From DATBDE01 sp036270095 (GTDB taxonomy: Bacteria > Actinomycetota > Thermoleophilia > Solirubrobacterales > Solirubrobacteraceae): 24,413 nt of DNA. The stretch lies in the NCBI GenBank assembly GCA_036270095.1, contig DATBDE010000090.1:1-24413 (forward strand), written 5' to 3'. Positions 15,887-22,416 of the stretch are shown here, piece after piece. The position numbers and the translations under genes were made by a program. The notes beneath the pieces are model-generated. The model saw only the letters and a list, made by a program, of their open reading frames with translations, was not told the origin of the DNA and did not search any database. Position 1 is the first letter of the stretch. Each line of letters begins with the position of its first letter.

Positions 15887-16684
15887 CTACGTGTAGTACT
15901 CCGGTGCCTGCTTGAAGTTGGGCCACTCGTCCGGGTCGTGGCCGGTTACCACGGTCGCGCCCGAGGCGTCGACGTAGCGGTGGATCCGGCGCACCGACTC
16001 GGCCACGTCGGCGGCGGAGTAGATCAGCCCCGGCAGGACCTTGTTGTCGTAGTGGTCGCGCGTATAGCAGGCGTCGGCGGTGAGCATCATCGGCCCCGAG
16101 TCGGGCAGCTCGACGATCAGCGAGGTGTGGCCGGGGGCGTGCCCGGGCGTGAACAGCGTACGGATGGTGCCGTCGCCGAACAGGTCGTAGCCGTCGTCGT
16201 GCGGCCCGTCGAGGTACAGCCACGACACCGGCTCCTCGCGGTCGAAGTCAGGCCGGATGTACGCGGCGGCCGCGAACCAGTCCGGTGTGTAGGCGTACTC
16301 GAGCTCGCGCCGCTGCACGAGGTACTGGGCGTTGGGGAAGTGCCCGATCGCCCCCGAGTGGTCGAGGTGCAGGTGCGACTGCATCACGTATCGGATCGAG
16401 GCGGGGTCGACGTCGATGCGCTGGAGCTGGTTGACGACGAACTGGTCCTCGCTCATCACCGGCTCGTAGGCGTCGACGATCGCCCCCCAGTGCTTGCGCG
16501 CGTCCTGCGCGACCTCGAGCGCGTTGCCGCCGTCGTAGAGCACATTGCCCTTGGGGTGCTGGATGAGGAAGAAGGGCACCGGCACCTCATAGGGGTCGCC
16601 CAGCCCTTGGTTCATCTTGATGTACTGGGTCTGGGTCTTCAGCGAGCCGCACTCGAAGAAGTAGAGCCGCAGATCGTCGGCCAT
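15887..16684 (-). CDS. Metallo-beta-lactamase-fold lactonase, BlcC/AttM-like
   Basis: Two-zinc hydrolase that opens lactone rings; BlcC (AttM) of Agrobacterium acts on gamma-butyrolactone and N-acyl homoserine lactones. 265 residues. The zinc motif HLHLDH is at residues 104-109 (His104, His106, Asp108, His109). Further ligands lie in FTPGHAPGHTSL, LTADACYTRDH and VVTGHDPD. Long stretches match what I remember of AttM: IKMNQGLGDPYEVPVPFFL, QSHLHLDHSGAIG, FPNAQYLVQRRELEYAYTPDW and FKQAPEYYT. A GGAGGAG ribosome site precedes the ATG, and the gap to the transhydrogenase gene is 13 bp. Neighbours (transhydrogenase, aldehyde dehydrogenase) mirror blcABC, supporting gamma-butyrolactone or a related lactone as substrate; quorum quenching is an alternative. 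Confidence 0.9.
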   Translation of the reverse strand: MADDLRLYFFECGSLKTQTQYIKMNQGLGDPYEVPVPFFLIQHPKGNVLYDGGNALEVAQDARKHWGAIVDAYEPVMSEDQFVVNQLQRIDVDPASIRYVMQSHLHLDHSGAIGHFPNAQYLVQRRELEYAYTPDWFAAAAYIRPDFDREEPVSWLYLDGPHDDGYDLFGDGTIRTLFTPGHAPGHTSLIVELPDSGPMMLTADACYTRDHYDNKVLPGLIYSAADVAESVRRIHRYVDASGATVVTGHDPDEWPNFKQAPEYYT

Positions 16685-16697
16685 CAGTCGCTCCTCC

Positions 16698-17990
16698 TCA
16701 CCAGTTCTCCATGGAGTCCCGCACGATGCCGGCCAGCTCGTTCGGCCCCACCTCGGTGGGCGCGACCACGAGCAGACGCTGCTGCTTGCACGCGCCGTCG
16801 ACGATCGCGTCGACGTCGTCCTCCCCGTAGCCCAGCTCGCTGACGCCGCGCGGCGCGCCCACGTCCCGCATGAGCGAGACGAGCACGTCGGGCAGCGTGC
16901 TCTCGTCGCCGTCGGCCACCGGCGTTCCGGTGAGCAGCTCGGCCACCTTGTGGTGCTTGTCGCGGTCGCCCTCGTAGGTGAACCGGAACGCTGCCGGCGC
17001 GGTGACGATGACCGAGAAGCCGTGCGGCGTCAGCGGCTCCTCGACGTCGTAGCCGTCGGGCTTGTACTCGTGCTTCATGGAGGCGATCGGGTACGAGCAC
17101 GCGTGCGGGATGTGGACGCCCGCCGAGCCGAAGCCGACGCCGGCCAGCGAGGCGCCGAGCATCATGAACCCGCGCGCTTCGAGGTCGTCGGGGTCCTCCA
17201 CGGCCCGGCGCAGGTAGCGGCCGCCGAGCTCGAGCGCCTTCGCCGACCACAGGTCCGCGATCGGGTTGGAGCCCTGGTACGGCGGCCGGTCGTCGGGCGA
17301 CTGCGGTCGGTCGCGCGTGTCGTAGGGCCGCGAGATGAACGACTCGGCCGCGTGGCAGACGACGTCGAGGCCGGTCGAGGCGGTCACCGCCTTGGGCAGC
17401 GAGCTCGTGAGATCGGGGTCGACGATGCCTTGATGCGGACGGAGGTAGCGGTGCGAGATGCCCGACTTGACGTGCTGGTCGGGGATGTCGAGCACCGCCA
17501 CCGAGGTCGCCTCCGAGCCCGTGCCCGACGTGGTCGGCACCATGACCAGCGGCTTGAGCGGCGAGGACGGCTTGCGCCCGCCGCCGATCGGCGGGTTGAC
17601 GTAGTCCATGATCGGCGCGGGGTGGGTGGCGACGAGGTCGGCGACCTTGGCCGTGTCCATGCTCGAGCCGCCGCCGATGCCGACGAAGCCCTCGAAGTCG
17701 CCGTCGACCGCGAAGTCGGCGGCCGCCTGCAACGAGTCGGAGGTCGGCTCGACGTGGACGTCGTCGAAGAGCACGGTCTCGATGCCCTCGGCCTCGATCC
17801 GCTCGCGCACCTTGTCGGTGATCCCCGCCGCGATGACGCCGGCGTCGGACACCACCATGACCCGCTTGGCTCCGAGCCGCTTGAGCTCCCAGCCGGTGTC
17901 CGCGGAGGCGCCGGGGCCGAACTTGATCGGCGTGGCCTCCATGGTGAAGATCGTCTCGTGGCGCGGCGCGCCATCGCCAGCGGTGCTCAT
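16698..17990 (-). CDS. Hydroxyacid-oxoacid transhydrogenase (ADHFE1-like Fe-alcohol dehydrogenase)
   Basis: Iron-dependent alcohol dehydrogenase of the ADHFE1/HOT branch, 430 residues. Known members oxidise 4-hydroxybutyrate to succinate semialdehyde with 2-oxoglutarate as acceptor, releasing D-2-hydroxyglutarate. Seen here: IKFGPGASADTGWELKRLGA, the nucleotide motif GGGSSMDTAK, PTTSGTGSEAT, metal-ligand regions STGLDVVCHAAESF, GVHIPHACSYP and TPHGFSV. The insert PPYQGSNPIADLW with DLEAR after it is characteristic of ADHFE1 rather than of ordinary 4-hydroxybutyrate dehydrogenases. The ATG has a GAGAGGAG ribosome site 4 nt upstream. It lies 56 bp downstream of the aldehyde dehydrogenase gene and 13 bp upstream of the lactonase gene. 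Confidence 0.9.
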   Translation of the reverse strand: MSTAGDGAPRHETIFTMEATPIKFGPGASADTGWELKRLGAKRVMVVSDAGVIAAGITDKVRERIEAEGIETVLFDDVHVEPTSDSLQAAADFAVDGDFEGFVGIGGGSSMDTAKVADLVATHPAPIMDYVNPPIGGGRKPSSPLKPLVMVPTTSGTGSEATSVAVLDIPDQHVKSGISHRYLRPHQGIVDPDLTSSLPKAVTASTGLDVVCHAAESFISRPYDTRDRPQSPDDRPPYQGSNPIADLWSAKALELGGRYLRRAVEDPDDLEARGFMMLGASLAGVGFGSAGVHIPHACSYPIASMKHEYKPDGYDVEEPLTPHGFSVIVTAPAAFRFTYEGDRDKHHKVAELLTGTPVADGDESTLPDVLVSLMRDVGAPRGVSELGYGEDDVDAIVDGACKQQRLLVVAPTEVGPNELAGIVRDSMENW

Positions 17991-18046
17991 GGCTCTCCTC
18001 TCTCGCCCTACGCCTGCGCTACCCCGGGGCGCCCGGGCGAGAAACC

Positions 18047-19540
18047 TCAGCGCTCGACGAAGTAGCCGCCGCTGCCCTGGCCGTCGGAGAAGTACCGGCT
18101 CGTGACGGTCTTCTTGCGCGTGTAGAACTCGACCGCGTCGGGCCCGTGGGCATGCAGGTCGCCCAGGAACGAGTCCTTCCAGCCCGAGAACGGGAAGAAC
18201 GCCACCGGCGCGGCCACGCCGATGTTCACGCCCACCATGCCCGCCTCGACGTCGCGGCGGTAGCGCCGCACCGACGCGCCCGACTCGGTGAAGATCGACG
18301 TGCCGTTGCCGAAGCGGCTGCCGTTGACCACGGCGATCGCGTCGTCGAGGGTGTCGGCGCGGATGACCGCGAGCACCGGGCCGAAGACCTCTTCGCGCGC
18401 GATGTCCATCTCCGGCCTGACGTCGTCGAGGATGGTCGGGCCGAGGTAGGAGCCGCCGGGCTCGCCCGCGGCGTCGCGCCCGTCGACGGCGAGCGTCGCC
18501 CCGTCGCGCACGCCGCCGTCGATCCACGCGCGGATGCGGTCGCGGGCGGCGCCGGAGATCACGGGCCCGACGTCGCTCGACTCGTTCAGCCCGTCGCCCA
18601 CCCGCAGCGCCTCGGTGGCCGCGCACAGTGGCGGCAGCAGCCGGTCGTGGGCCTCGCCCACGGCGACGACGACCGAGCCGGCCATGCAGCGCTGGCCCGC
18701 GGCGCCGAAGGCCGAGCCGATGATCCCCGTGACCGTCTCGTCGACCACGGCGTCGGGCATGACGACCATGTGGTTCTTGGCCCCGCCCAGGGCCTGCACG
18801 CGCTTACCCGCCTGGGCGGCGCGCTCGTAGACGAGCCGCGCCACCGGGGCCGACCCGACGAACGACACGGCGTCGATGCCGGGGTGGTCGAGGATGCCCT
18901 CCACCACCTCGCGCCCGCCGTTGACGAGGTTGACGACGCCGGGCGGCAGGTCGAGGCCGTCGAGGACCGCGAACGCGATCTGCTGGGTCAGCGGCACCTG
19001 CTCGGATGGCTTGAGTACGAACGTGTTGCCGCACCCGATGGCGAAGGGCAGGAACCAGAACGGCACCATGGCCGGGAAGTTGAACGGTCCGATGGCCGCG
19101 CACACGCCCACCGGCTGGCGCACGGTCTCGGCGTCGACGTTGCGGGCCACGTCCTCGAGCACGCGCCCCTGCATCGTGGTGGGGATCGCGCACGCACACT
19201 CGACCATCTCGATCATGCGGCCGACCTCGGCGCGCGCGTCGACGAGCGTCTTGCCCATCTCGACCGTGACCGAGCGGGCGAGCTCCTCGCGGCGGGCCTC
19301 CATGCCCTCGCGCAGGGCGAACAGCCGGCGGCCGCGCTCGATCACGCTGACCGCGCGCCAGGCGGGCAGCGCCTCGCGGGCGGCGCGCACGGCGGCGTCG
19401 AGGTCGGCCGCGGACGAGAGCGGCACGCGGGCGAGCACCGCGCCGGTGGCCGGGTTGGTCACGTCGAGGGCGTCGGTCGCGGTCGCCGGGGTGAAGCGGC
19501 CGCCGACGTAGTTGTCGAGCAGGCGAGTGGCGGTCAGCAT
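18047..19540 (-). CDS. mmsA: Methylmalonate-semialdehyde dehydrogenase-type aldehyde dehydrogenase (CoA-acylating)
   Basis: 497 residues; oxidises a semialdehyde with NAD and, in the MmsA branch, transfers the acyl group to CoA. Evidence: GPFNFPAMVPFWFLPFAIGCGNTFVLKPSE, catalytic Cys285 in GQRCMAGS, and QALGGAKNHMVVMPDA where hydrolytic aldehyde dehydrogenases carry ELGGK with the general-base Glu. The C-terminus FFPFSGWKDSFLGDLHAHG is also MmsA-like. First gene of the minus-strand lactone operon. The ATG lacks a good ribosome site; CATCCT 7 nt upstream could be a weak -10 of a leaderless start. In a gamma-butyrolactone pathway one expects a succinate-semialdehyde dehydrogenase, so either this enzyme uses succinate semialdehyde or the substrate differs. 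Confidence 0.9.
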   Translation of the reverse strand: MLTATRLLDNYVGGRFTPATATDALDVTNPATGAVLARVPLSSAADLDAAVRAAREALPAWRAVSVIERGRRLFALREGMEARREELARSVTVEMGKTLVDARAEVGRMIEMVECACAIPTTMQGRVLEDVARNVDAETVRQPVGVCAAIGPFNFPAMVPFWFLPFAIGCGNTFVLKPSEQVPLTQQIAFAVLDGLDLPPGVVNLVNGGREVVEGILDHPGIDAVSFVGSAPVARLVYERAAQAGKRVQALGGAKNHMVVMPDAVVDETVTGIIGSAFGAAGQRCMAGSVVVAVGEAHDRLLPPLCAATEALRVGDGLNESSDVGPVISGAARDRIRAWIDGGVRDGATLAVDGRDAAGEPGGSYLGPTILDDVRPEMDIAREEVFGPVLAVIRADTLDDAIAVVNGSRFGNGTSIFTESGASVRRYRRDVEAGMVGVNIGVAAPVAFFPFSGWKDSFLGDLHAHGPDAVEFYTRKKTVTSRYFSDGQGSGGYFVER

Positions 19541-19569
19541 GAAGAGCAGGATGGCAACGTCGGCCTGCC

Positions 19570-19575
19570 TATGCT
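19570..19575 (+). promoter_or_regulatory. -10 element before the small gene at 19582
   Basis: TATGCT stands 6 nt before a GTG, giving a probable leaderless transcript on the strand opposite mmsA; the two starts are divergent, 41 nt apart. Confidence 0.35.
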
Positions 19576-19581
19576 CGGGCG

Positions 19582-19803
19582 GTGCACCGCCTCCTCTACG
19601 CGACGCTGCGCATCCGCGACCCAGAGACGGCGCGCGCGGTGCGCACCGTCGTCCTGCTGATGCTCCTCGCCGAGGCGCTGGCCGCCGCCCGGCACGACCG
19701 CCGCGGGCCGCGCTCGGTGCGGCCCGGCTCGGGGCCGCCGCGGCCGCGCCGCACCCCGCTGCCCCGGCGCGGCGCGCTCGCCGGACGACGGCCACGGGGT
19801 TGA
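19582..19803 (+). CDS. Small hypothetical protein, Arg-rich tail
   Basis: 73 residues from a GTG. MHRLLYATLRIRDPETARAV leads into a short hydrophobic helix (VVLLMLLAEALAA) and a Pro/Arg-rich basic tail with no clear fold. No homology recognised. In favour: a TATGCT box 6 nt before the GTG and the open gap between divergent mmsA and convergent aldo/keto reductase genes. Against: such frames arise easily in this base composition. The gene ends 15 nt before the convergent stop at 19818. Confidence 0.35.
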   Translation: MHRLLYATLRIRDPETARAVRTVVLLMLLAEALAAARHDRRGPRSVRPGSGPPRPRRTPLPRRGALAGRRPRG

Positions 19804-19817
19804 CGGTCCGGCTGAGC

Positions 19818-20816
19818 TCAGCGGTGCGTGATGCCGGGCTTCGCGAAGGGCGCCAGGATCGGCTCCTTGATCGGCGTGTCGCCCAGCGCGTCGTCGACGG
19901 CCTGGAGGGTCTCGGTCGAGAGCTCGATCCCCGACGCCGTCGCGTTGGCCGCGACCTGCTCGGGCCGCGACGCGCCCACGATCGCCGCCGCGAGCTCGTC
20001 GCGCCGCAGCACCCACGCGAGCGCCAGCTGCGCCATGGTCAGGCCCGCCTCCTCGGCCACCGGCCGCAGGCGGTCGACGGCGCCGAGGAAGGCGTCGTTG
20101 AGCATCAGCTGCATCGGCGCGCCCATCTCGCTGTGGGCCGCGCGCGAGTCCGCCGGCGGCTCCTCCCCCAGCCGGTACTTGCCCGTCAGCAGCCCCTGGG
20201 CCAGCGGCGACCAGACGATCTGGGAGATGTCGTTGGCGGCGCAGAGCGCGAACAGCTCGGCCTCGGGCGCCTGCCACAGCATCGAGTACTGCGGCTGCGA
20301 GGAGACGAACAGGTCGGGCCCGCCGATATCGATCGCGGCCTGGATCTGCTCGGTCGTCCACTCGCTGAAGCCGAGGTAGCGGGCCTTGCCCACGGCGACG
20401 ACCTGCTGGAGCGCCTCGACGGTCTCCTCGATGGGGACGTCGGGGTCGAAACGGTGGCACTGGTAGAGGTCGACGTGGTCGGTCTTCAGGCGCGCGAGCG
20501 ACGCGTCGATCTGCTTGGCGATCTGCGCCGCCGACAGGCCGCGGTCGGCCTTGGCGTCGGACATCTGGCCCCAGACCTTCGTGGCCAGCACGTAGGAGTC
20601 GCGCGGGCGGACGGAGAGGATCTCGCCCCACGCCTCCTCGGCCGCGCCGCGGCCGTAGACGTTGGCGGTGTCGAAGAAGTTGATTCCGGCCTCGAACGCG
20701 GCGTCGGTGCAGGCGCGGGTCTGCTCGAACCCGACGCCGCCGGAGTAGGTGAGCCAGGAGCCGAGGGCGATCTCGGAGACCTCGAGGTCGGATGAGCCGA
20801 GCCTGCGGTAGCGCAT
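19818..20816 (-). CDS. Aldo/keto reductase (YghZ/Kv-beta-like)
   Basis: NADPH-dependent carbonyl reductase on a TIM barrel, 332 residues. The catalytic tetrad is visible: Asp and Tyr in FFDTANVYGRG, Lys in VLATKVWG, His in LYQCHRFDPD. Other family marks are MRYRRLGSSDLEVSEIALGSW at the start, GFSEWT, SPLAQGLLTGKY and the C-terminal cofactor-binding IVGASRPEQV. The length and GLLTGKY type place it with the YghZ/potassium-channel-beta group. The ATG lies 7 nt after a TACGAT box, so the mRNA is probably leaderless. It is transcribed alone. The substrate cannot be told from the sequence. Confidence 0.92.
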   Translation of the reverse strand: MRYRRLGSSDLEVSEIALGSWLTYSGGVGFEQTRACTDAAFEAGINFFDTANVYGRGAAEEAWGEILSVRPRDSYVLATKVWGQMSDAKADRGLSAAQIAKQIDASLARLKTDHVDLYQCHRFDPDVPIEETVEALQQVVAVGKARYLGFSEWTTEQIQAAIDIGGPDLFVSSQPQYSMLWQAPEAELFALCAANDISQIVWSPLAQGLLTGKYRLGEEPPADSRAAHSEMGAPMQLMLNDAFLGAVDRLRPVAEEAGLTMAQLALAWVLRRDELAAAIVGASRPEQVAANATASGIELSTETLQAVDDALGDTPIKEPILAPFAKPGITHR

Positions 20817-20823
20817 GGCGGGG

Positions 20824-20829
20824 ATCGTA
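20824..20829 (-). promoter_or_regulatory. -10 element of the aldo/keto reductase gene
   Basis: Read on the minus strand this is TACGAT, followed by 7 nt and the ATG at 20816. With transcription starting about 7 nt after the -10 box, the message begins at the start codon. Confidence 0.55.
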
Positions 20830-20849
20830 CGGCTCGTGTAGCGGGGGTG

Positions 20850-20855
20850 TACTGT
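20850..20855 (+). promoter_or_regulatory. -10 element of the lanthipeptide-like precursor gene
   Basis: TACTGT, the same hexamer as before the pyrophosphatase gene, lies 52 nt before the ATG at 20908, giving a leader of about 45 nt that ends in a strong AGGAGGA ribosome site. It is divergent from the aldo/keto reductase promoter within a 91-bp gap. Confidence 0.4.
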
Positions 20856-20907
20856 CCGCGACGGCGATCCCGGTCACGGTGGCCGGGGGGAAGAGAGGAG
20901 GATCAGG

Positions 20908-21078
20908 ATGGTTCCTGCCTTGACCGACGGGCCGCGCAGCGACCGCGAGTTCGACCTCGACGTTCGCCTGCAGCCGGTGGCCCGCCACGGATCCACTGAG
21001 GCGGCCGCGAAGCCGACCGACGCGGGGTGCCCCGACGGCCCCACGAACCTCACCTGCAACCCCGAGGGGGGCTGCTGA
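20908..21078 (+). CDS. FxLD-type lanthipeptide-like precursor peptide
   Basis: 56-residue peptide with a near-perfect AGGAGGA ribosome site 5-6 nt before the ATG. The leader carries FDLDVRL at residues 15-21, the FxLD motif of the FxLD family of lanthipeptide precursors. The core after about residue 36 is PTDAGCPDGPTNLTCNPEGGC with three Cys (41, 50, 56) and three Thr (37, 46, 49), which would allow three methyllanthionine bridges; this is inference. No dehydratase, LanC-like cyclase, FxLD methyltransferase or transporter is in the window. Next on the strand are a hairpin and an SDR gene. It could also be a non-lanthipeptide RiPP or a small Cys-rich protein. Confidence 0.7.
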   Translation: MVPALTDGPRSDREFDLDVRLQPVARHGSTEAAAKPTDAGCPDGPTNLTCNPEGGC

Positions 21079-21170
21079 CCAGGCGCACCGCGGCGTCCGA
21101 GGCGCCGCGTGGCGACGCAGACGTCGACTTGGTGTGCACCGGTGGGGCGTGCACCGTCCTGCCGGCCTGA
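21027..21170 (+). CDS. Possible second Cys-containing peptide overlapping the precursor gene
   Basis: A frame one base behind the precursor runs from a GTG at 21027 to a TGA at 21168-21170 (47 residues) and ends DADVDLVCTGGACTVLPA, a Cys/Thr-rich tail looking like a RiPP core. A CTG at 21075, 3 nt after the GAGGGGGG run and straddling the precursor's TGA, is an alternative short start. It could also be reached by a -1 slip on the G6 run at 21066-21071, fusing it to the precursor as an 87-residue peptide. None of these is proven, and it may be non-coding. Confidence 0.25.
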   Translation: MPRRPHEPHLQPRGGLLTRRTAASEAPRGDADVDLVCTGGACTVLPA

Positions 21171-21190
21171 GCGTCGGCTGATCGTGAGGA

Positions 21191-21219
21191 CCGTGCGGGT
21201 GCTTCCAGCGCCCGCACGG
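21191..21219 (+). terminator. Strong hairpin between precursor and SDR gene (attenuator-like)
   Basis: CCGTGCGGGTGC pairs with GCGCCCGCACGG around a TTCCA loop: 12 bp with one G-T wobble. No T-run follows, so it is not a classical intrinsic terminator. It could act as an attenuator or an RNA-stability element that raises precursor mRNA over the downstream SDR message. Confidence 0.5.
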
Positions 21220-21260
21220 CAACCTCGAGAGGCGGCAGAGCCCAGAACGAGGAGGTCCAG

Positions 21261-21995
21261 ATGAGCGGTGGAGCGGGTGCGCTGGCCGGCCAGACCGTCG
21301 TTGTGATCGGCGGCAGCGGGGGCATCGGCTTCGAGACGGCGCGGCTCGCCCGTGCCGAAGGGGCCGAGGTCGTCCTCACCGGGCGCAACGCCGAGCGGCT
21401 GGAGAAGGCGGCGAGCGAGGTCGGCGCCAAGAGCACGGCGGCGTTCGACGCGGCCGACGAGGCCGCGCTGGAGGCGTTCTTCGCCGACCTGGAGACGCCG
21501 CTCGACCATCTCCTGTCCACGGCCGGTCGTCCGTACTACGGGCCCCTGCCCGAACTGGATTTCGCGGCGGCGCGCCGCTCGCTCGACGACCACTTCTGGC
21601 TTGCCATCCACGTCGCCCAGCTCTCGATCGGCAAGGTGCGGCCGGGCGGCTCGCTGCTGTTCATGAGCGGGACCGGCGGCCGCAGCCGCGGGGTCGGCCT
21701 GTCGATCATCGCGGCGTTCACCGCCGCCATGCCGGCGCTGGTCGAGAACCTGGCCGTCGAGGTCGCGCCGATCCGCGTCAACCTCATCGCCCCGGGCTTC
21801 GTCGACACCGGCCTGTCGGCGGACCTGCTCGGAGACCAGCTCGAGGCACGCCGGCAGCAGCTGCGCGACACGCTCCCGATCCGGCGCGTGGTCGGGCCCG
21901 AGGACGTGGGCGCGCTCGCCCTCCACCTGATGACGAACACGGCGCTGACCGGCGCAACGTACGACGTCGACGGTGGGCAGCAGCTGGTGTCCTGA
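21261..21995 (+). CDS. SDR-family protein with substituted catalytic residues
   Basis: 244 residues, classical SDR length, Rossmann fold. The cofactor loop is VVVIGGSGGIGFETARLA and the second strand VVLTGRNAERL suggests NADP. The NAG-type segment reads STAGRPYYG. The active-site helix is altered: where SDRs have YxxxK it reads FTAAM (Phe153, Met157), and the upstream Ser region reads FMSGTGG. The C-terminal IRVNLIAPGFVDTGL and LTGATYDVDGGQQLVS are normal. A GAGGAGG ribosome site precedes the ATG. It follows the lanthipeptide-like precursor and the hairpin on the same strand, so co-expression is possible. It may bind NADP without classical SDR catalysis, or use other residues. Confidence 0.88.
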   Translation: MSGGAGALAGQTVVVIGGSGGIGFETARLARAEGAEVVLTGRNAERLEKAASEVGAKSTAAFDAADEAALEAFFADLETPLDHLLSTAGRPYYGPLPELDFAAARRSLDDHFWLAIHVAQLSIGKVRPGGSLLFMSGTGGRSRGVGLSIIAAFTAAMPALVENLAVEVAPIRVNLIAPGFVDTGLSADLLGDQLEARRQQLRDTLPIRRVVGPEDVGALALHLMTNTALTGATYDVDGGQQLVS

Positions 21996-21998
21996 CGC

Positions 21999-22373
21999 CT
22001 ACCCGGCGGCCCACGCTTCCGGCACGAGCACGACCCGGAACCCGTCGGGATCCGCGAAGGTCAGGCCGTGCTCGCCCCAGTACGGGTTGGCGGGCGCGAC
22101 CGGCTTCGCGTCCAGCCGCCGGGCGACGGCGCGCACGGCGGCCTCGTCGCCGAGGTAGAGCACGAGCAGGGCCTCGGGGTGCGGCTGCGGCGCCGCGTGG
22201 GCGCCGCCGGTGGTCAGCTCGAGGTGCGCGTCGGTCCCCGGCAGCGCGAGGAAGACGCCGTCGTAGCCGGCGTGGCCGCGGAAGCCCCCGACCTCGGGCA
22301 AGCCGACCCCGTCGCGGTAGAAGCGCACGACCGCGTCCAGCCGGTCGGTGTGGCGGGCGATCCGGACCTGCAT
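21999..22373 (-). CDS. VOC-family (glyoxalase/bleomycin-resistance fold) protein
   Basis: 124 residues, one vicinal-oxygen-chelate domain of two beta-alpha-beta-beta-beta modules. Seen: MQVRIARHTDRLDAVVRFYRDGVGLPEVG at the start, HLELTTGG in the middle, and HGLTFADPDGFRVVLVPEAW at the end. His8 and the Glu of HLELT fit metal-ligand positions of the fold. The substrate is not predictable. Convergent with the SDR gene (3-bp gap) and downstream of the GT39-type gene by 43 bp on the same strand, so the two may be co-transcribed. Confidence 0.88.
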   Translation of the reverse strand: MQVRIARHTDRLDAVVRFYRDGVGLPEVGGFRGHAGYDGVFLALPGTDAHLELTTGGAHAAPQPHPEALLVLYLGDEAAVRAVARRLDAKPVAPANPYWGEHGLTFADPDGFRVVLVPEAWAAG

Positions 22374-22416
22374 CTCGGCCGAGGATGTTGACGGCGGTGC
22401 CGGTCGCCGCCGGAGG

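Noticed and set aside
18003..18046. CCCCGGGG/CGCCCGGGCG palindromes between the mmsA and transhydrogenase genes
   Set aside because: Could form a small hairpin, but such GC palindromes are expected by chance at this composition and no T-run follows.
19811..19822. GCTGAGCTCAGC palindrome at the convergent junction before the aldo/keto reductase stop
   Set aside because: A perfect 12-bp palindrome, but it has no spare loop or T-run and lies partly in coding sequence; too weak to call a terminator.
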